Positions 19,089 through 27,749 of a DNA stretch of 64,000 nucleotides are shown here, one piece after another. Source of the DNA: Prochlorococcus sp. AG-347-M23 (lineage in GTDB: Bacteria > Cyanobacteriota > Cyanobacteriia > PCC-6307 > Cyanobiaceae); the NCBI GenBank assembly GCA_003278855.1, contig QCCU01000001.1, positions 124,001-188,000 on the forward strand. Direction: 5' to 3'. The notes under the pieces are model-generated. The model saw nothing but the letters and a program-made list of their open reading frames with translations, ran no database searches and had not been told where the DNA came from. The number at the start of each line of letters is the position of its first letter. Position 1 is the stretch's first letter. The translations under genes and the position numbers were made by a program.

Positions 19089-19316
19089 TTAATAACTATT
19101 TGGCTTTGCAATATCTCTTTTGATTAAGGCCATTAAATATGTTGGGGCTTTATATCTACCAGGTAGACATCTATTTAAAGTTTCGAGATGACTCCAACAC
19201 ACTGTCTTTTCTATATCTTTAACTGAGTTACCTTTTAGAATTAATAGTCTAAGAGCTTTGCAAAATAAAGGATAACCTGCTTCTAGTTCATCTATATTTA
19301 GCTTTGCTGCTGACAT
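19089..19316 (-). CDS. Small conserved picocyanobacterial protein (DUF3136-like)
   Basis: 75 residues, soluble and rich in Leu, Lys and Cys (two Cys: FCKALR and TVCWSH). It contains an ELEAGYPLFCKALRLL segment and SHLETLNRCLPGRYK. I recall this as the DUF3136 type found in Prochlorococcus and marine Synechococcus, but cannot confirm it. The function is unknown. It converges on the assembly-factor gene with a 6-base gap, placing it at the carboxysome-locus border. Confidence 0.75.
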   Translation of the reverse strand: MSAAKLNIDELEAGYPLFCKALRLLILKGNSVKDIEKTVCWSHLETLNRCLPGRYKAPTYLMALIKRDIAKPNSY

Positions 19317-19401
19317 AGATCAAAGATGAATTATCAACTAATAATCTATACAAATATGGTGCAAAATTGGTTTATATTTCAAATTTCTCAATAATTAGAA
19401 A

Positions 19402-19794
19402 TTAATCTAGAAATGCGACGCAATCTATCTCAACTAAAACTCCTTTTGGTAAAGATGAAACTTCCACACAGGCCCTTGCAGGAGGATTCTCTACATTGAA
19501 AAAATCACTATATATTTCATTGACAATTTGAAAATTACTTAAGTCAGTTAAGTAAATTGTCGTTTTTATTACATCCTCTATTTTTGCTCCACCAGCTTTA
19601 AGAACTGCTGCGAGATTTTTTAAAACTTGAATAGTTTCCTTCTCAATATCACCTAAACATGTTATCTCATTTAAAGCTGGGTCTATAGCAATTTGACCAG
19701 AACAATAGATAAAATGCCCAGCTTTTATTGCTTGATTATAAGGTCCGACTGGATCTGGAGCATTTGATGTTTTAATTACTTGTTTTGAGGACAT
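19402..19794 (-). CDS. ridA: RidA family enamine/imine deaminase (YjgF/UK114)
   Basis: Hydrolyses reactive 2-aminoacrylate and related imines made by PLP enzymes. It has the family pattern DPVGPYNQAIKAGHFIYCSGQI, then GGAKIEDVIKTTIYLTDL, and the signature PARACVEVSSLPKGVLVEIDC with the substrate-binding Arg. Length 130 is normal. It follows gloB on the same strand by 24 bases, so the two probably share a transcript devoted to removing reactive metabolites. Confidence 0.96.
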   Translation of the reverse strand: MSSKQVIKTSNAPDPVGPYNQAIKAGHFIYCSGQIAIDPALNEITCLGDIEKETIQVLKNLAAVLKAGGAKIEDVIKTTIYLTDLSNFQIVNEIYSDFFNVENPPARACVEVSSLPKGVLVEIDCVAFLD

Positions 19795-19818
19795 TTATTT
19801 AAGAAGATACCTATCTAT

Positions 19819-20559
19819 TTAAACCCATAAATCTTTATTTGCTCTTAGAAAAGTAAATTCTTCTAAATTTTTTGCTCTTAAGAAAAGATTTATTTTCATC
19901 TCTTCATCAAGTAAAAATGGAATTGTCAATTCATTAAGAGAAAGTTTTTCTTCAACTTCCGAAAGTTTATTTTTTATATCTTGATCTTTAGGCTTGAGAT
20001 TCAATGCCCACAAAATATTTGACTTAGTATATTCATGTGCACAATATATAAGAGTATTTTTTGGTAAAGATTTGATTCTTTCTAGTGAAGAATACATTTG
20101 TTGATAAGTTCCTTCAAAAATCCTTCCACAGCCTCCAGAAAATAATGTATCACCTATAAAAAGAATAGGATTTTTCCCATTCAAAAAGAAGGCAATATGT
20201 GAGCTTGTATGCCCTAATACTTCAATTATTTTTACTTCTTCACCTAAAATATTCAAAGTTTCTCCATCTTCTACAGATACATTTTGAAAAGGTATTCGTT
20301 TTTTTTCTCTTGAGGATGCAATCACCTTTACTTTTGGCCATCTTTCAATAAGAGACTTCGTCCCTCCAATATGGTCTGAATGATGATGAGTTTGCAAAAT
20401 AGCTTTTAAGTGAAAATTATTTTCATCTATATATTTAATTACTGGTTCGTGAACAGATGGATCTACAACAACAACGGATTTATCTTTTACCCACAACCAA
20501 ATGACATTGTCATTTAAAACTCTGAGTCCGATTATATTGGAAGCTTTATTAAATTCCAT
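19819..20559 (-). CDS. gloB: Hydroxyacylglutathione hydrolase (glyoxalase II)
   Basis: Hydrolyses S-lactoylglutathione to lactate and glutathione, the second step of methylglyoxal detoxification. It is a metallo-beta-lactamase fold: the zinc motif HHHSDHIGG near residue 57, the HTSSH ligand near 115, the Asp in [13 protein letters not shown] near 137, and CAHEYT near 173. The C-terminal helices are short, as in cyanobacterial members. Length 246. Glutathione enzymes also occur at 26.5-29.1 kb. Confidence 0.94.
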   Translation of the reverse strand: MEFNKASNIIGLRVLNDNVIWLWVKDKSVVVVDPSVHEPVIKYIDENNFHLKAILQTHHHSDHIGGTKSLIERWPKVKVIASSREKKRIPFQNVSVEDGETLNILGEEVKIIEVLGHTSSHIAFFLNGKNPILFIGDTLFSGGCGRIFEGTYQQMYSSLERIKSLPKNTLIYCAHEYTKSNILWALNLKPKDQDIKNKLSEVEEKLSLNELTIPFLLDEEMKINLFLRAKNLEEFTFLRANKDLWV

Positions 20560-20598
20560 TGCTAACTTAGAATAAAGAGTCCTTGAAGAAATTGATCT

Positions 20599-21237
20599 AT
20601 GTTTACTATAGCTTTACCAAAAGGAGCTCTGTTAAAAGATTCAATTTCAACTTTTAAAAGAGCTGGGTTAGATTTCTCTGATGCGTTGAACGAAAACAAC
20701 AGATCATTAACCTTTGAATCAAATTGCAAACGGGCAAAAGCTTTACTAGTAAGAAATGGAGATGTTCCTGTTTATGTAAGTTATGGTCAGGCTGATTTGG
20801 GTATTGTTGGGTATGACGTTTTACGAGAATCTGATTTAAAAGTGGCAAAGTTATTAGATTTAGGATTTGGTGGTTGCCATATGTCGTTGGCGGTTAAGAA
20901 AAATAGCAATTATTCAAAACCAACTGATCTTCCAGCGAATTGTAAAGTAGCAAGTAAATTTATAAAAACAGCAAGATCTTATTTTGAGGAATTTAATATT
21001 CCTGTAGAAATAGTTCATTTGACAGGATCAGTCGAGCTTGGTCCTATTACAGGTATGGCAGAGGCAATAGTTGATTTGGTGGCAACCGGAAAGACTCTTA
21101 AAGAAAATGGTTTAATTAAAATAGATGATCTTTATTACTCGACTGCAAGACTAATTGGAAATCCTTTATCTATGAGGTTAGATGATAATCATCTCAGAGA
21201 TACTATTTTATCAATAGAATCAACTAATGGTTTATAG
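20599..21237 (+). CDS. hisG: ATP phosphoribosyltransferase, short form (HisG)
   Basis: The first committed step of histidine synthesis: joins ATP and PRPP. At 212 residues it is the short form, which lacks the C-terminal regulatory ACT-like domain and works with HisZ in other bacteria. [11 protein letters not shown] at the N-terminus, [12 protein letters not shown] and the [22 protein letters not shown] stretch near residue 135 identify it. hisIE is at 35.9 kb; the his genes are scattered. It runs into the ABC exporter gene after 12 bases. Confidence 0.96.
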   Translation: MFTIALPKGALLKDSISTFKRAGLDFSDALNENNRSLTFESNCKRAKALLVRNGDVPVYVSYGQADLGIVGYDVLRESDLKVAKLLDLGFGGCHMSLAVKKNSNYSKPTDLPANCKVASKFIKTARSYFEEFNIPVEIVHLTGSVELGPITGMAEAIVDLVATGKTLKENGLIKIDDLYYSTARLIGNPLSMRLDDNHLRDTILSIESTNGL

Positions 21238-21249
21238 AAGATTAGCTAA

Positions 21250-23046
21250 ATGTTTTTTAAAGATTTTAGAAGGATTAAAAAGTTAGGTAAATATTTAACT
21301 AACGATAAAAAAACAATATATCTTATCTTGATAGTTTTATTACCTGTTTCTTTCTCTGGAGCTATTCAACCATTATTAGTTGGTCAAGCAATTACCATTC
21401 TTAAGAATGAAACTACAGATGTTTGGCTAAGTAAGACTTTCTTTGGGCAATCAATAAATGCAATAATTATAACTTTATTTATAACTGTTCTATTCAGATT
21501 AGTTTTGCAGGGATACCAAACTTACAATATCCAAGCAGTGGGACAACGTTTGACAGCAAGAATAAGAAGAGAACTTTTTGATCATTCAATATCTTTATCT
21601 CTTAAGTTTCACGATAAAATGCCTGTAGGGAAATTATTAACGAGATTAACAAATGATGTTGATGCTTTAGCAGAGGTTTTTGGGAGTGGGGCAGTTGGAG
21701 TAATAGCTGACTTCGTCAGTCTGATTGTGATTTCTTTAACAATGCTTTCAATTGATAGAGGGCTTGCCGTTTTATTACTTTTGACTCAAATCCCAGTTTC
21801 ATATTTTATTATTTGGCTTCAAAAACGTTATAGAAGAGCCAATTATCAAGTAAGGGAAGAATTGTCTCAACTCAACTCTGATTTTCAAGAGAATCTTCAA
21901 GGTTTAGAAGTTGTTCAGATGTTCAGAAGAGAGGCTTTTAATAGCAAGAAATTTTCTAAAACTGGAGTTGCTTACAAGAAAGCAGTTAATGGAACAATAT
22001 TTTATGACAGTAGTATTTCGGCATTTATAGAATGGATTTCTCTTGCTGCGGTTTCCTTGGTTTTGGCCGTTGGAGGATATCTTGTTACTTCTGGAAATAT
22101 TGGTTTAGGTACATTAACAACATTTATTTTATATTCTCAAAGACTTTTTGAACCCTTAAGGCAGCTTGCAGAAAGATTTACTCAGATACAAGGAGGCTTA
22201 ACAGCTGTAGAAAGAATAAACGAATTATTGGATGAAGAAATACAGATTAAAGACTCTACTTCCTCAAAATATTTTTTAGAAAATACAAAAAATGTAAATA
22301 AAAAGTTTAAGGGCAAAATTGAGTTCAAGAATGTTTATTTTTTCTACAACGAAGGAGAACATATCATAAAGAATTTATCTTTCAAAATTAATCCAGGCGA
22401 GCATGTGGCTTTTGTAGGCCCAACTGGTTCAGGTAAGACGACCATAATTAGACTGTTATGTAGATTGTATGAACCTCAATCGGGTCAGATTTTAATCGAT
22501 GATATAGATATTAAAGATATTCCTATTGCAACTCTAAGAAGTATGTTGGGAGTGGTTTTGCAAGATACCTTTATCTTTAGTGGAAATGTAGCAGATAATT
22601 TAAAACTAAATTCGAATCTAGACAATCTTGAATTAGAAAATCTTTGCAACGAATTAGGGTTAGATAATTTGTTAAAAAAATTACCAGAAGGTTTGAACAC
22701 CTCACTAAGAGAAAGAGGGGGAAATCTCTCTTCTGGAGAGAGACAACTTCTTTCTGTAGCTCGAGTAGCGATTAGAAATCCTGTTGTTTTAATAATGGAC
22801 GAAGCAACAGCGTTTATGGATCCCTCAACAGAGGCTACTTTGCAGAAGGATCTTGAGAGAATTCTGTCAAAAAGAACAGCATTAGTAATAGCTCACAGAT
22901 TAGCAACTATTGAAAGTTCTGATAAGATTTTAGTCTTAAAAGGGGGATCATTAGTTGAGGAGGGAACACATAGTGAATTAAGACTGAAAAAGGGTTTGTA
23001 TTTTCAGCTCTCTGAGCTTCAACAAAAGGGATTCGTGAATTTTTAA
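21250..23046 (+). CDS. ABC-type exporter, MsbA/multidrug half-transporter
   Basis: A fused membrane-ATPase half-transporter of 598 residues. Residues 1-320 hold about six hydrophobic segments (type I exporter fold). The nucleotide-binding domain has Walker A GPTGSGKT at about 390-397, signature LSSGERQ near 493, Walker B VLIMDEAT near 515 and the H-loop AHRLAT near 550. It probably works as a homodimer exporting lipid or a hydrophobic compound; the substrate is not readable. Its stop overlaps the next ATG (TAATG), so translation is coupled. Confidence 0.9.
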   Translation: MFFKDFRRIKKLGKYLTNDKKTIYLILIVLLPVSFSGAIQPLLVGQAITILKNETTDVWLSKTFFGQSINAIIITLFITVLFRLVLQGYQTYNIQAVGQRLTARIRRELFDHSISLSLKFHDKMPVGKLLTRLTNDVDALAEVFGSGAVGVIADFVSLIVISLTMLSIDRGLAVLLLLTQIPVSYFIIWLQKRYRRANYQVREELSQLNSDFQENLQGLEVVQMFRREAFNSKKFSKTGVAYKKAVNGTIFYDSSISAFIEWISLAAVSLVLAVGGYLVTSGNIGLGTLTTFILYSQRLFEPLRQLAERFTQIQGGLTAVERINELLDEEIQIKDSTSSKYFLENTKNVNKKFKGKIEFKNVYFFYNEGEHIIKNLSFKINPGEHVAFVGPTGSGKTTIIRLLCRLYEPQSGQILIDDIDIKDIPIATLRSMLGVVLQDTFIFSGNVADNLKLNSNLDNLELENLCNELGLDNLLKKLPEGLNTSLRERGGNLSSGERQLLSVARVAIRNPVVLIMDEATAFMDPSTEATLQKDLERILSKRTALVIAHRLATIESSDKILVLKGGSLVEEGTHSELRLKKGLYFQLSELQQKGFVNF

Positions 23047-23576
23047 TGATTTTTAGAAACCAAGGATCGTTAATAAAAAAATCAAAAAGTATATCAATGG
23101 ATGAGCTGATAGATCTCTATGGTTTAAATTCTTATGAGTTCACTCAAACAACTAAAGAAGAAATATTTGTATGTAGTAAAAATAAAGATTTAGATCTAAT
23201 AGAACTAGATCAACTTTTGCAAACTGTTGGTTGGAGCAGAAGACCTATAAGGAGGGTAAAAAGAGCTTTAGATTTCAGTATTTTGGTGGTTGGGTTATGG
23301 CGTCATGATGATAAATTTCCCAGACTAGTAGGATTTGCAAGATGCACTGGCGATGGAATTCTAGAAGCAACAGTTTGGGATGTAGCTATTAACCCTGTCT
23401 ATCAAGGACTTGGATTGGGGAAAGAGTTAATGAAATATGTCCTAAAAGAATTGAAAAATATTGGCATTTCTAAAGTAACCCTTTTTGCTGATGCTGAAGT
23501 GGTTTCATTTTACAAAAGACAAGGTTGGATTTTAGAACCTAGAGGGTCGAAATGTGCTTTTTGGTATGCAAATTAA
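23046..23576 (+). CDS. GNAT N-acetyltransferase, Ycf52-like
   Basis: A GCN5-related acetyltransferase. Motif A is WDVAINPVYQGLGLGKELM near residue 118 (acetyl-CoA pyrophosphate binding), followed by VTLFADAEVVSFYKRQGW, the motif B region. The stretch LLQTVGWSRRPIRRVKRAL before the fold is typical of the plastid/cyanobacterial Ycf52 group, whose plant relatives acetylate chloroplast proteins. The first ~45 residues are poorly conserved. It overlaps the ABC gene by one base and converges on the next gene with no gap. Confidence 0.88.
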   Translation: MIFRNQGSLIKKSKSISMDELIDLYGLNSYEFTQTTKEEIFVCSKNKDLDLIELDQLLQTVGWSRRPIRRVKRALDFSILVVGLWRHDDKFPRLVGFARCTGDGILEATVWDVAINPVYQGLGLGKELMKYVLKELKNIGISKVTLFADAEVVSFYKRQGWILEPRGSKCAFWYAN

Positions 23577-24260
23577 TCATTTTTTGTAGTAGTCAGAATA
23601 TATAGATTTTAAAGATTCGCCTCTTAACCATCTTCTTCTAAAGTGCCAGTTCTTAATTGCTTGGAGAAAAATATTAGTTCTTTCCCATTTCCTTGAACTT
23701 ATAAAAATAGGAAAATTTAATTGTTTTAAATCTTTTTTTTGGTTTAATCTCATTAAAAAATCTACATCCTCCATCAAAGGTATATTTCTAAATCCATTAT
23801 TCTTAAAATAGATTGTTCTATGAATTATTAAACCTTGATCACCATAAGGTTGTTTAAAAAATTTACTTCTAACATTCACGAGAATTTCAAGGACTCTATA
23901 AATTATCTTTTTGTGATTAATTTTGAATTCAAAATAGTAAATAATTTTCTTGTTTCCCTTTAAAAATGAGTCTATTTTTTCAAACCAATCATGAGTTAAT
24001 CTTGTGTCTGCATGTAAAAACATGAGCCACTCTCCCTTTGAATTTTTAGCTCCAATATCTAATTGGAGACCTCGATTCTTTTCTTTGGATATAAATACTT
24101 TTGCTCCATAAATATTTGCTATATCAATAGTTTTATCTTCGCTTCCACAATCAACAATTATGATTTCGCCATCTTTCTTAATACTTGACAAGTCTGAAAG
24201 CAATAATGGCAAATTATTAGCTTCATTAATAGTTGGAATAATAATTGAGATTTTTGACAA
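23577..24260 (-). CDS. Family 2 glycosyltransferase, rSAM/selenodomain-associated type 2
   Basis: A GT-A-fold transferase of 227 residues: ISIIIPTINEANNLPLLLSDL at the N-terminus, IIVDCGSEDKT for nucleotide-sugar binding, and FLHADTRLT as the DxD-like metal site. The DQGLIIHRTIYFKNNGF and PLMEDVDFLMRL motifs fit the TIGR04283 group. Members are now often annotated as arsenosugar-biosynthesis transferases, but this is family-level annotation only. It is 5 bases downstream of its usual partner (next entry). Confidence 0.85.
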   Translation of the reverse strand: MSKISIIIPTINEANNLPLLLSDLSSIKKDGEIIIVDCGSEDKTIDIANIYGAKVFISKEKNRGLQLDIGAKNSKGEWLMFLHADTRLTHDWFEKIDSFLKGNKKIIYYFEFKINHKKIIYRVLEILVNVRSKFFKQPYGDQGLIIHRTIYFKNNGFRNIPLMEDVDFLMRLNQKKDLKQLNFPIFISSRKWERTNIFLQAIKNWHFRRRWLRGESLKSIYSDYYKK

Positions 24261-24265
24261 GTCGA

Positions 24266-24901
24266 TTAATTTCTATTTTCAATATCAATAATTGTATCTA
24301 TATCAATTTTTTTATCTAGAAACTTATATTTAAATTTTGTAGTAGCAAAATTTTCAATTGTATTTTGAAGAACATTATCTGTCCCCCACTTTATGTTTAT
24401 AAAAGGTAAATATATATGCGATGACATTATTTTTTCTGATAAACCAATAAGCCAATATCCTCCATCATTAGATGGTCCTAAAATAAGATCATTTTGTTGA
24501 AGCTCTTTTAGAGTATTCAATAAATCTTGATGGCATAAATCTGGAAGGTCAGTACCAATAAAAATAATATTTTTGATCTTATTTCTTGTACAAAATTTTT
24601 TGTTGATAATTATTTGCCTTTTCATTTTTTCTCCCAAGCAGCCTTTCCCCTGTAAATTAAATTTTTTGATGCCTAATTCTCTAGTCCATTTTTTACAGTT
24701 ACCTACCCCCAAACCAGATATAGCAATAGAAATATCAATAAGTTTATTTTCTTGGAGAAATTTTGCGACTGAAATAGTGTGTTTGGTCATTACACTTTGA
24801 ACCTTTGCAGAATTATTTTTACCTATATCTTTAGATAATCTTGTTTTGCATCTTCCAAAAGCATGCCATTTTGCCATAATAATAAGTAATGCTTTATCCA
24901 A
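24266..24901 (-). CDS. TIGR04282/DUF2064-type glycosyltransferase, rSAM/selenodomain-associated type 1
   Basis: A GT-A-like nucleotidyl/glycosyl transferase: IIMAKWHAFGRCKTRLSKDIG at the N-terminus, IIFIGTDLPDL, and LGPSNDGGYWLIGL match the family. It partners the downstream family-2 transferase. An open frame extends upstream to an ATG at 25036, but that would leave only 28 bases to dnaA and would bury a perfect TATAAT (24929-24924, minus strand). Homology begins at about the TTG at 24901, which I therefore use, giving 211 residues. The long form (256) remains possible. Confidence 0.8.
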   Translation of the reverse strand: MDKALLIIMAKWHAFGRCKTRLSKDIGKNNSAKVQSVMTKHTISVAKFLQENKLIDISIAISGLGVGNCKKWTRELGIKKFNLQGKGCLGEKMKRQIIINKKFCTRNKIKNIIFIGTDLPDLCHQDLLNTLKELQQNDLILGPSNDGGYWLIGLSEKIMSSHIYLPFINIKWGTDNVLQNTIENFATTKFKYKFLDKKIDIDTIIDIENRN

Positions 24902-25036
24902 AAATGTATTGCGATTTAAAATAATTATATGCCTATAAAAAATTTTTTTTCTTATAAATTTGTATCGTGGTTTGTTAAGTAATTTTAAATTTGTCGTGAT
25001 CTTGTGATTTCCTAATGGCCAATTATTAAATTCCAA

Positions 25037-25053
25037 CTAGATTAATAATCTAG
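25037..25053. promoter_or_regulatory. Perfect 17-bp dyad upstream of dnaA
   Basis: CTAGATTA / TAATCTAG with one central base, 11 bases before the dnaA TTG start. It is a candidate operator; as RNA it could form a 7-bp stem with a 3-base loop next to the start. It does not resemble a DnaA box. Confidence 0.5.
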
Positions 25054-25064
25054 AGAATAAAATT

Positions 25065-26459
25065 TTGCAAGCAATTAATCCTATTTGGGCGGAAGTTCAA
25101 CAATCACTTCAAAAAACTTTAAGTAAGCCTTCATTTGAGACATGGATAAGGCCTGCTAAATTTAATCGTTTTGAAAATGGCTTATTAACTTTAATTGCTC
25201 CAAATACATTTTCCAGTGATTGGTTAAGAAAGAATTATTGTCAAACTATCGAAAAGGCTGCAAAAGAAATATGCGGTCATGATGTGAAAGTTGTTTTTAA
25301 ATCTGAAACAAATATAAGCAGCGATTCAACAAATAAAGAGAACCTAGATGAACAGATTGTGAATCATAAAACCAAATCATTTCCTAATAATAGTCAAGAT
25401 ATTTCTTCAAAAAATCGATCTAAAAATCCCAACGGTCTTAATTTACGCTATGTCTTTAAAAGATTTGTTGTAGGTCCAAATAGTAGGTTGGCTCATGCAG
25501 CGGCTTTAGCAGTTGCCGAATCGCCCGGGAGAGAATTTAATCCATTGTTTATTTGTGGTGGAGTAGGTCTCGGTAAAACTCATTTAATGCAAGCAATAGG
25601 CCATTATCGAGTAGAAATAGATCCAGAAGCAAAAGTTAAATATGTATCTACAGAAACTTTTACTAATGATGTTATTAGTGGTATTCGAAGAGATGGAATG
25701 ACAGCTATTCGAGATAAATATAGAAATGTAGATTTGATTTTAATAGACGATATACAGTTCTTAGAAGGCAAAGAGTATACTCAGGAAGAATTTTTTCATA
25801 CTTTTAATGCTCTTCACGAATCAGGAAGTCAAATAGTTATTGCAAGTGATAGGCCACCAAATCAATTGTCTGGAATTCAAGAGAGATTAATTTCTAGATT
25901 CTCAATGGGCATGACGGCAGATATTCAACCACCTGATCTTGAGACGAGGACAGCCATCCTTCAAAAAAAGGCAGAACAAGAGAGGATGAGTCTTCCAAGA
26001 GATTTAATTCAATTTATAGCAGGAAGATTCACTTCGAACATTCGAGAATTGGAAGGAGCATTTACCAGGGCTGTTGCATTTGCATCAATAACAGGCTTGC
26101 CAATGACAGTCCAATCAATTGCACCAATGCTTGATCCGAATAGTGTTGGAGTAGTTGTTACTCCAAAGCAAGTTATTAATAAAGTGTCAGATTTCTTTAA
26201 AGTTTCTACTGATGAATTGATCAGTTCAAGTAGGAGAAAACCAGTAAGTCAAGCTAGACAAATAGGTATGTATCTTATGAGGCATGGGACGGATCTAAGC
26301 CTACCAAGAATTGGAGATGAGTTTGGGGGCAAGGACCATACAACAGTAATGTATGCTATTGAACAAGTTGAAAAAAAATTATCTATTGATCCAAATATTG
26401 CAAGTCAAGTTCAAAAAATAAGAGATTTACTTCAAATAGATTCAAGAAAAAATTTATAG
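25065..26459 (+). CDS. dnaA: Chromosomal replication initiator DnaA
   Basis: An AAA+ protein that binds DnaA boxes and melts the origin. Domain I (about 1-75) begins [15 protein letters not shown]; domain II is a short polar linker (about 80-125). Domain III starts [21 protein letters not shown], with Walker A GGVGLGKT near 165 and Walker [11 protein letters not shown] near 225. Domain IV ends with the DNA-binding signature ([13 protein letters not shown]). A TTG start is used because domain I begins there. Length 464 is usual. No cluster of DnaA boxes is visible nearby, so I do not call an origin here. Confidence 0.98.
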   Translation: MQAINPIWAEVQQSLQKTLSKPSFETWIRPAKFNRFENGLLTLIAPNTFSSDWLRKNYCQTIEKAAKEICGHDVKVVFKSETNISSDSTNKENLDEQIVNHKTKSFPNNSQDISSKNRSKNPNGLNLRYVFKRFVVGPNSRLAHAAALAVAESPGREFNPLFICGGVGLGKTHLMQAIGHYRVEIDPEAKVKYVSTETFTNDVISGIRRDGMTAIRDKYRNVDLILIDDIQFLEGKEYTQEEFFHTFNALHESGSQIVIASDRPPNQLSGIQERLISRFSMGMTADIQPPDLETRTAILQKKAEQERMSLPRDLIQFIAGRFTSNIRELEGAFTRAVAFASITGLPMTVQSIAPMLDPNSVGVVVTPKQVINKVSDFFKVSTDELISSSRRKPVSQARQIGMYLMRHGTDLSLPRIGDEFGGKDHTTVMYAIEQVEKKLSIDPNIASQVQKIRDLLQIDSRKNL

Positions 26460-26467
26460 TTTTACTA

Positions 26468-27697
26468 TTAACTAGAAATGAAATTTATAGGATCTTGATC
26501 ATATCTATGTCTTAACGGCAACTTATCTATTTCATTGATATCACTGAGGGATTCAATTCTATTTAATGATTGCCTTAATAACCTCGCTGAAATGATTGGC
26601 ATATCTCTTGGAACTGAGATTCTATTTTTTAAGTATCTTAAAGAGATTCCTGAAAGTTTTTTAGGGATTAATACTTCTCCTGTGATCATATAGCTCAAAG
26701 CTGATCTCAATGATTCGTCAAAGGATTCTTTATTGTAAGGGTTTACTTTTAGTAAATTGTCTTTATGCTTGATCACTCTTTTAAGAGCAATTGTTGCATA
26801 ATATTTTGAATCATAATTTTGGTTTAATTCATATTTACCTAAACCCTCCCCAGTATCTATTAGCTTTGAGAAAGTAATCTGTTGTTCATTACTTTCTCTA
26901 TAGCATCCTCCCATTTGTGGGGGTAAATCATGAGAATGAGTATGAAAATCTCCTTGAGTGCCTCTATAAGAACTTGTCCCCTCAAAAAGTGTAAGCCAAT
27001 TATCTACATGACGGTAATTAGATCTTAAATTAAACCCTTTATAATAAATAAGTGATGCATTCATTCTCTCCATATAGGGAATAAAAATTATATCTCCAAC
27101 ACCAGGCTCTATATCACCCGTGTTAGAAACTGATGGATCAACAAACCCTGATTTTGAGCTACTTAAGATTTCATCGAGTTTAGAAATAGATTCTTTAAAT
27201 CTTTTTTTTCTAAAAGAGTTATCTATAAAATTAAAGCTTTCTCGGCAGAGCCAATTACACCAGGATCTGAAAATTTCTCTTTCTAACTCTCGGATTTTGA
27301 TAAGGTGACTTGATGTAATAAAAGATCCAAGTGGTCCAAATTCATTTTCTAAAAAAGCAATGATATCGTCGCTTTCAGTTATAACTTGCCCTTTAAATTC
27401 AATTGCAGGTAATTTCCCCGATCTGACTTTTTCAAGGAACCAACTTTCTTTTTGGCCGTAACAAAACATATTTATTTTCTTGACTTTGTATGGAATTTTC
27501 TTAAATTCAAGCCATAACCATATCTTCTGACAGTAAGGACACCAAGAATGCCTATCCCTATAGAGAGTAACTAATACATCATTTTCACTATGTCCAAATA
27601 ATCTTAAATTTGTGTAGGAATTATTTATACCATGGACTCTATCAAGATCTTCAACTTCAAATTTATTTAAATCATCCCATGTCAAAATCTCATACAT
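26468..27697 (-). CDS. Glutathione S-transferase-like protein, long cyanobacterial type
   Basis: 409 residues. A thioredoxin-like domain (about 45-130) has SWCPYCQKIWLWLEF, a CPYC redox pair as in omega-type GSTs or glutaredoxins, and LPAIEFKGQVITESDDI, the cis-Pro glutathione site. An all-helical C-terminal GST domain follows, and then about 130 residues not present in common GSTs. The 45-residue N-terminal extension is also unusual. It is divergent from glutathione reductase with a 52-base gap, which suggests a shared glutathione role. The substrate is unknown. Confidence 0.82.
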   Translation of the reverse strand: MYEILTWDDLNKFEVEDLDRVHGINNSYTNLRLFGHSENDVLVTLYRDRHSWCPYCQKIWLWLEFKKIPYKVKKINMFCYGQKESWFLEKVRSGKLPAIEFKGQVITESDDIIAFLENEFGPLGSFITSSHLIKIRELEREIFRSWCNWLCRESFNFIDNSFRKKRFKESISKLDEILSSSKSGFVDPSVSNTGDIEPGVGDIIFIPYMERMNASLIYYKGFNLRSNYRHVDNWLTLFEGTSSYRGTQGDFHTHSHDLPPQMGGCYRESNEQQITFSKLIDTGEGLGKYELNQNYDSKYYATIALKRVIKHKDNLLKVNPYNKESFDESLRSALSYMITGEVLIPKKLSGISLRYLKNRISVPRDMPIISARLLRQSLNRIESLSDINEIDKLPLRHRYDQDPINFISS

Positions 27698-27749
27698 TAT
27701 TTGAATTGAAGCTATAAACTAACGTTATAATAATTCATTAAAAAAAGTC

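Noticed and set aside
25037..26459. Replication origin next to dnaA
   Set aside because: I found no cluster of TTATCCACA-like DnaA boxes, and dnaN is not adjacent. In Prochlorococcus the origin is placed near dnaN, elsewhere.
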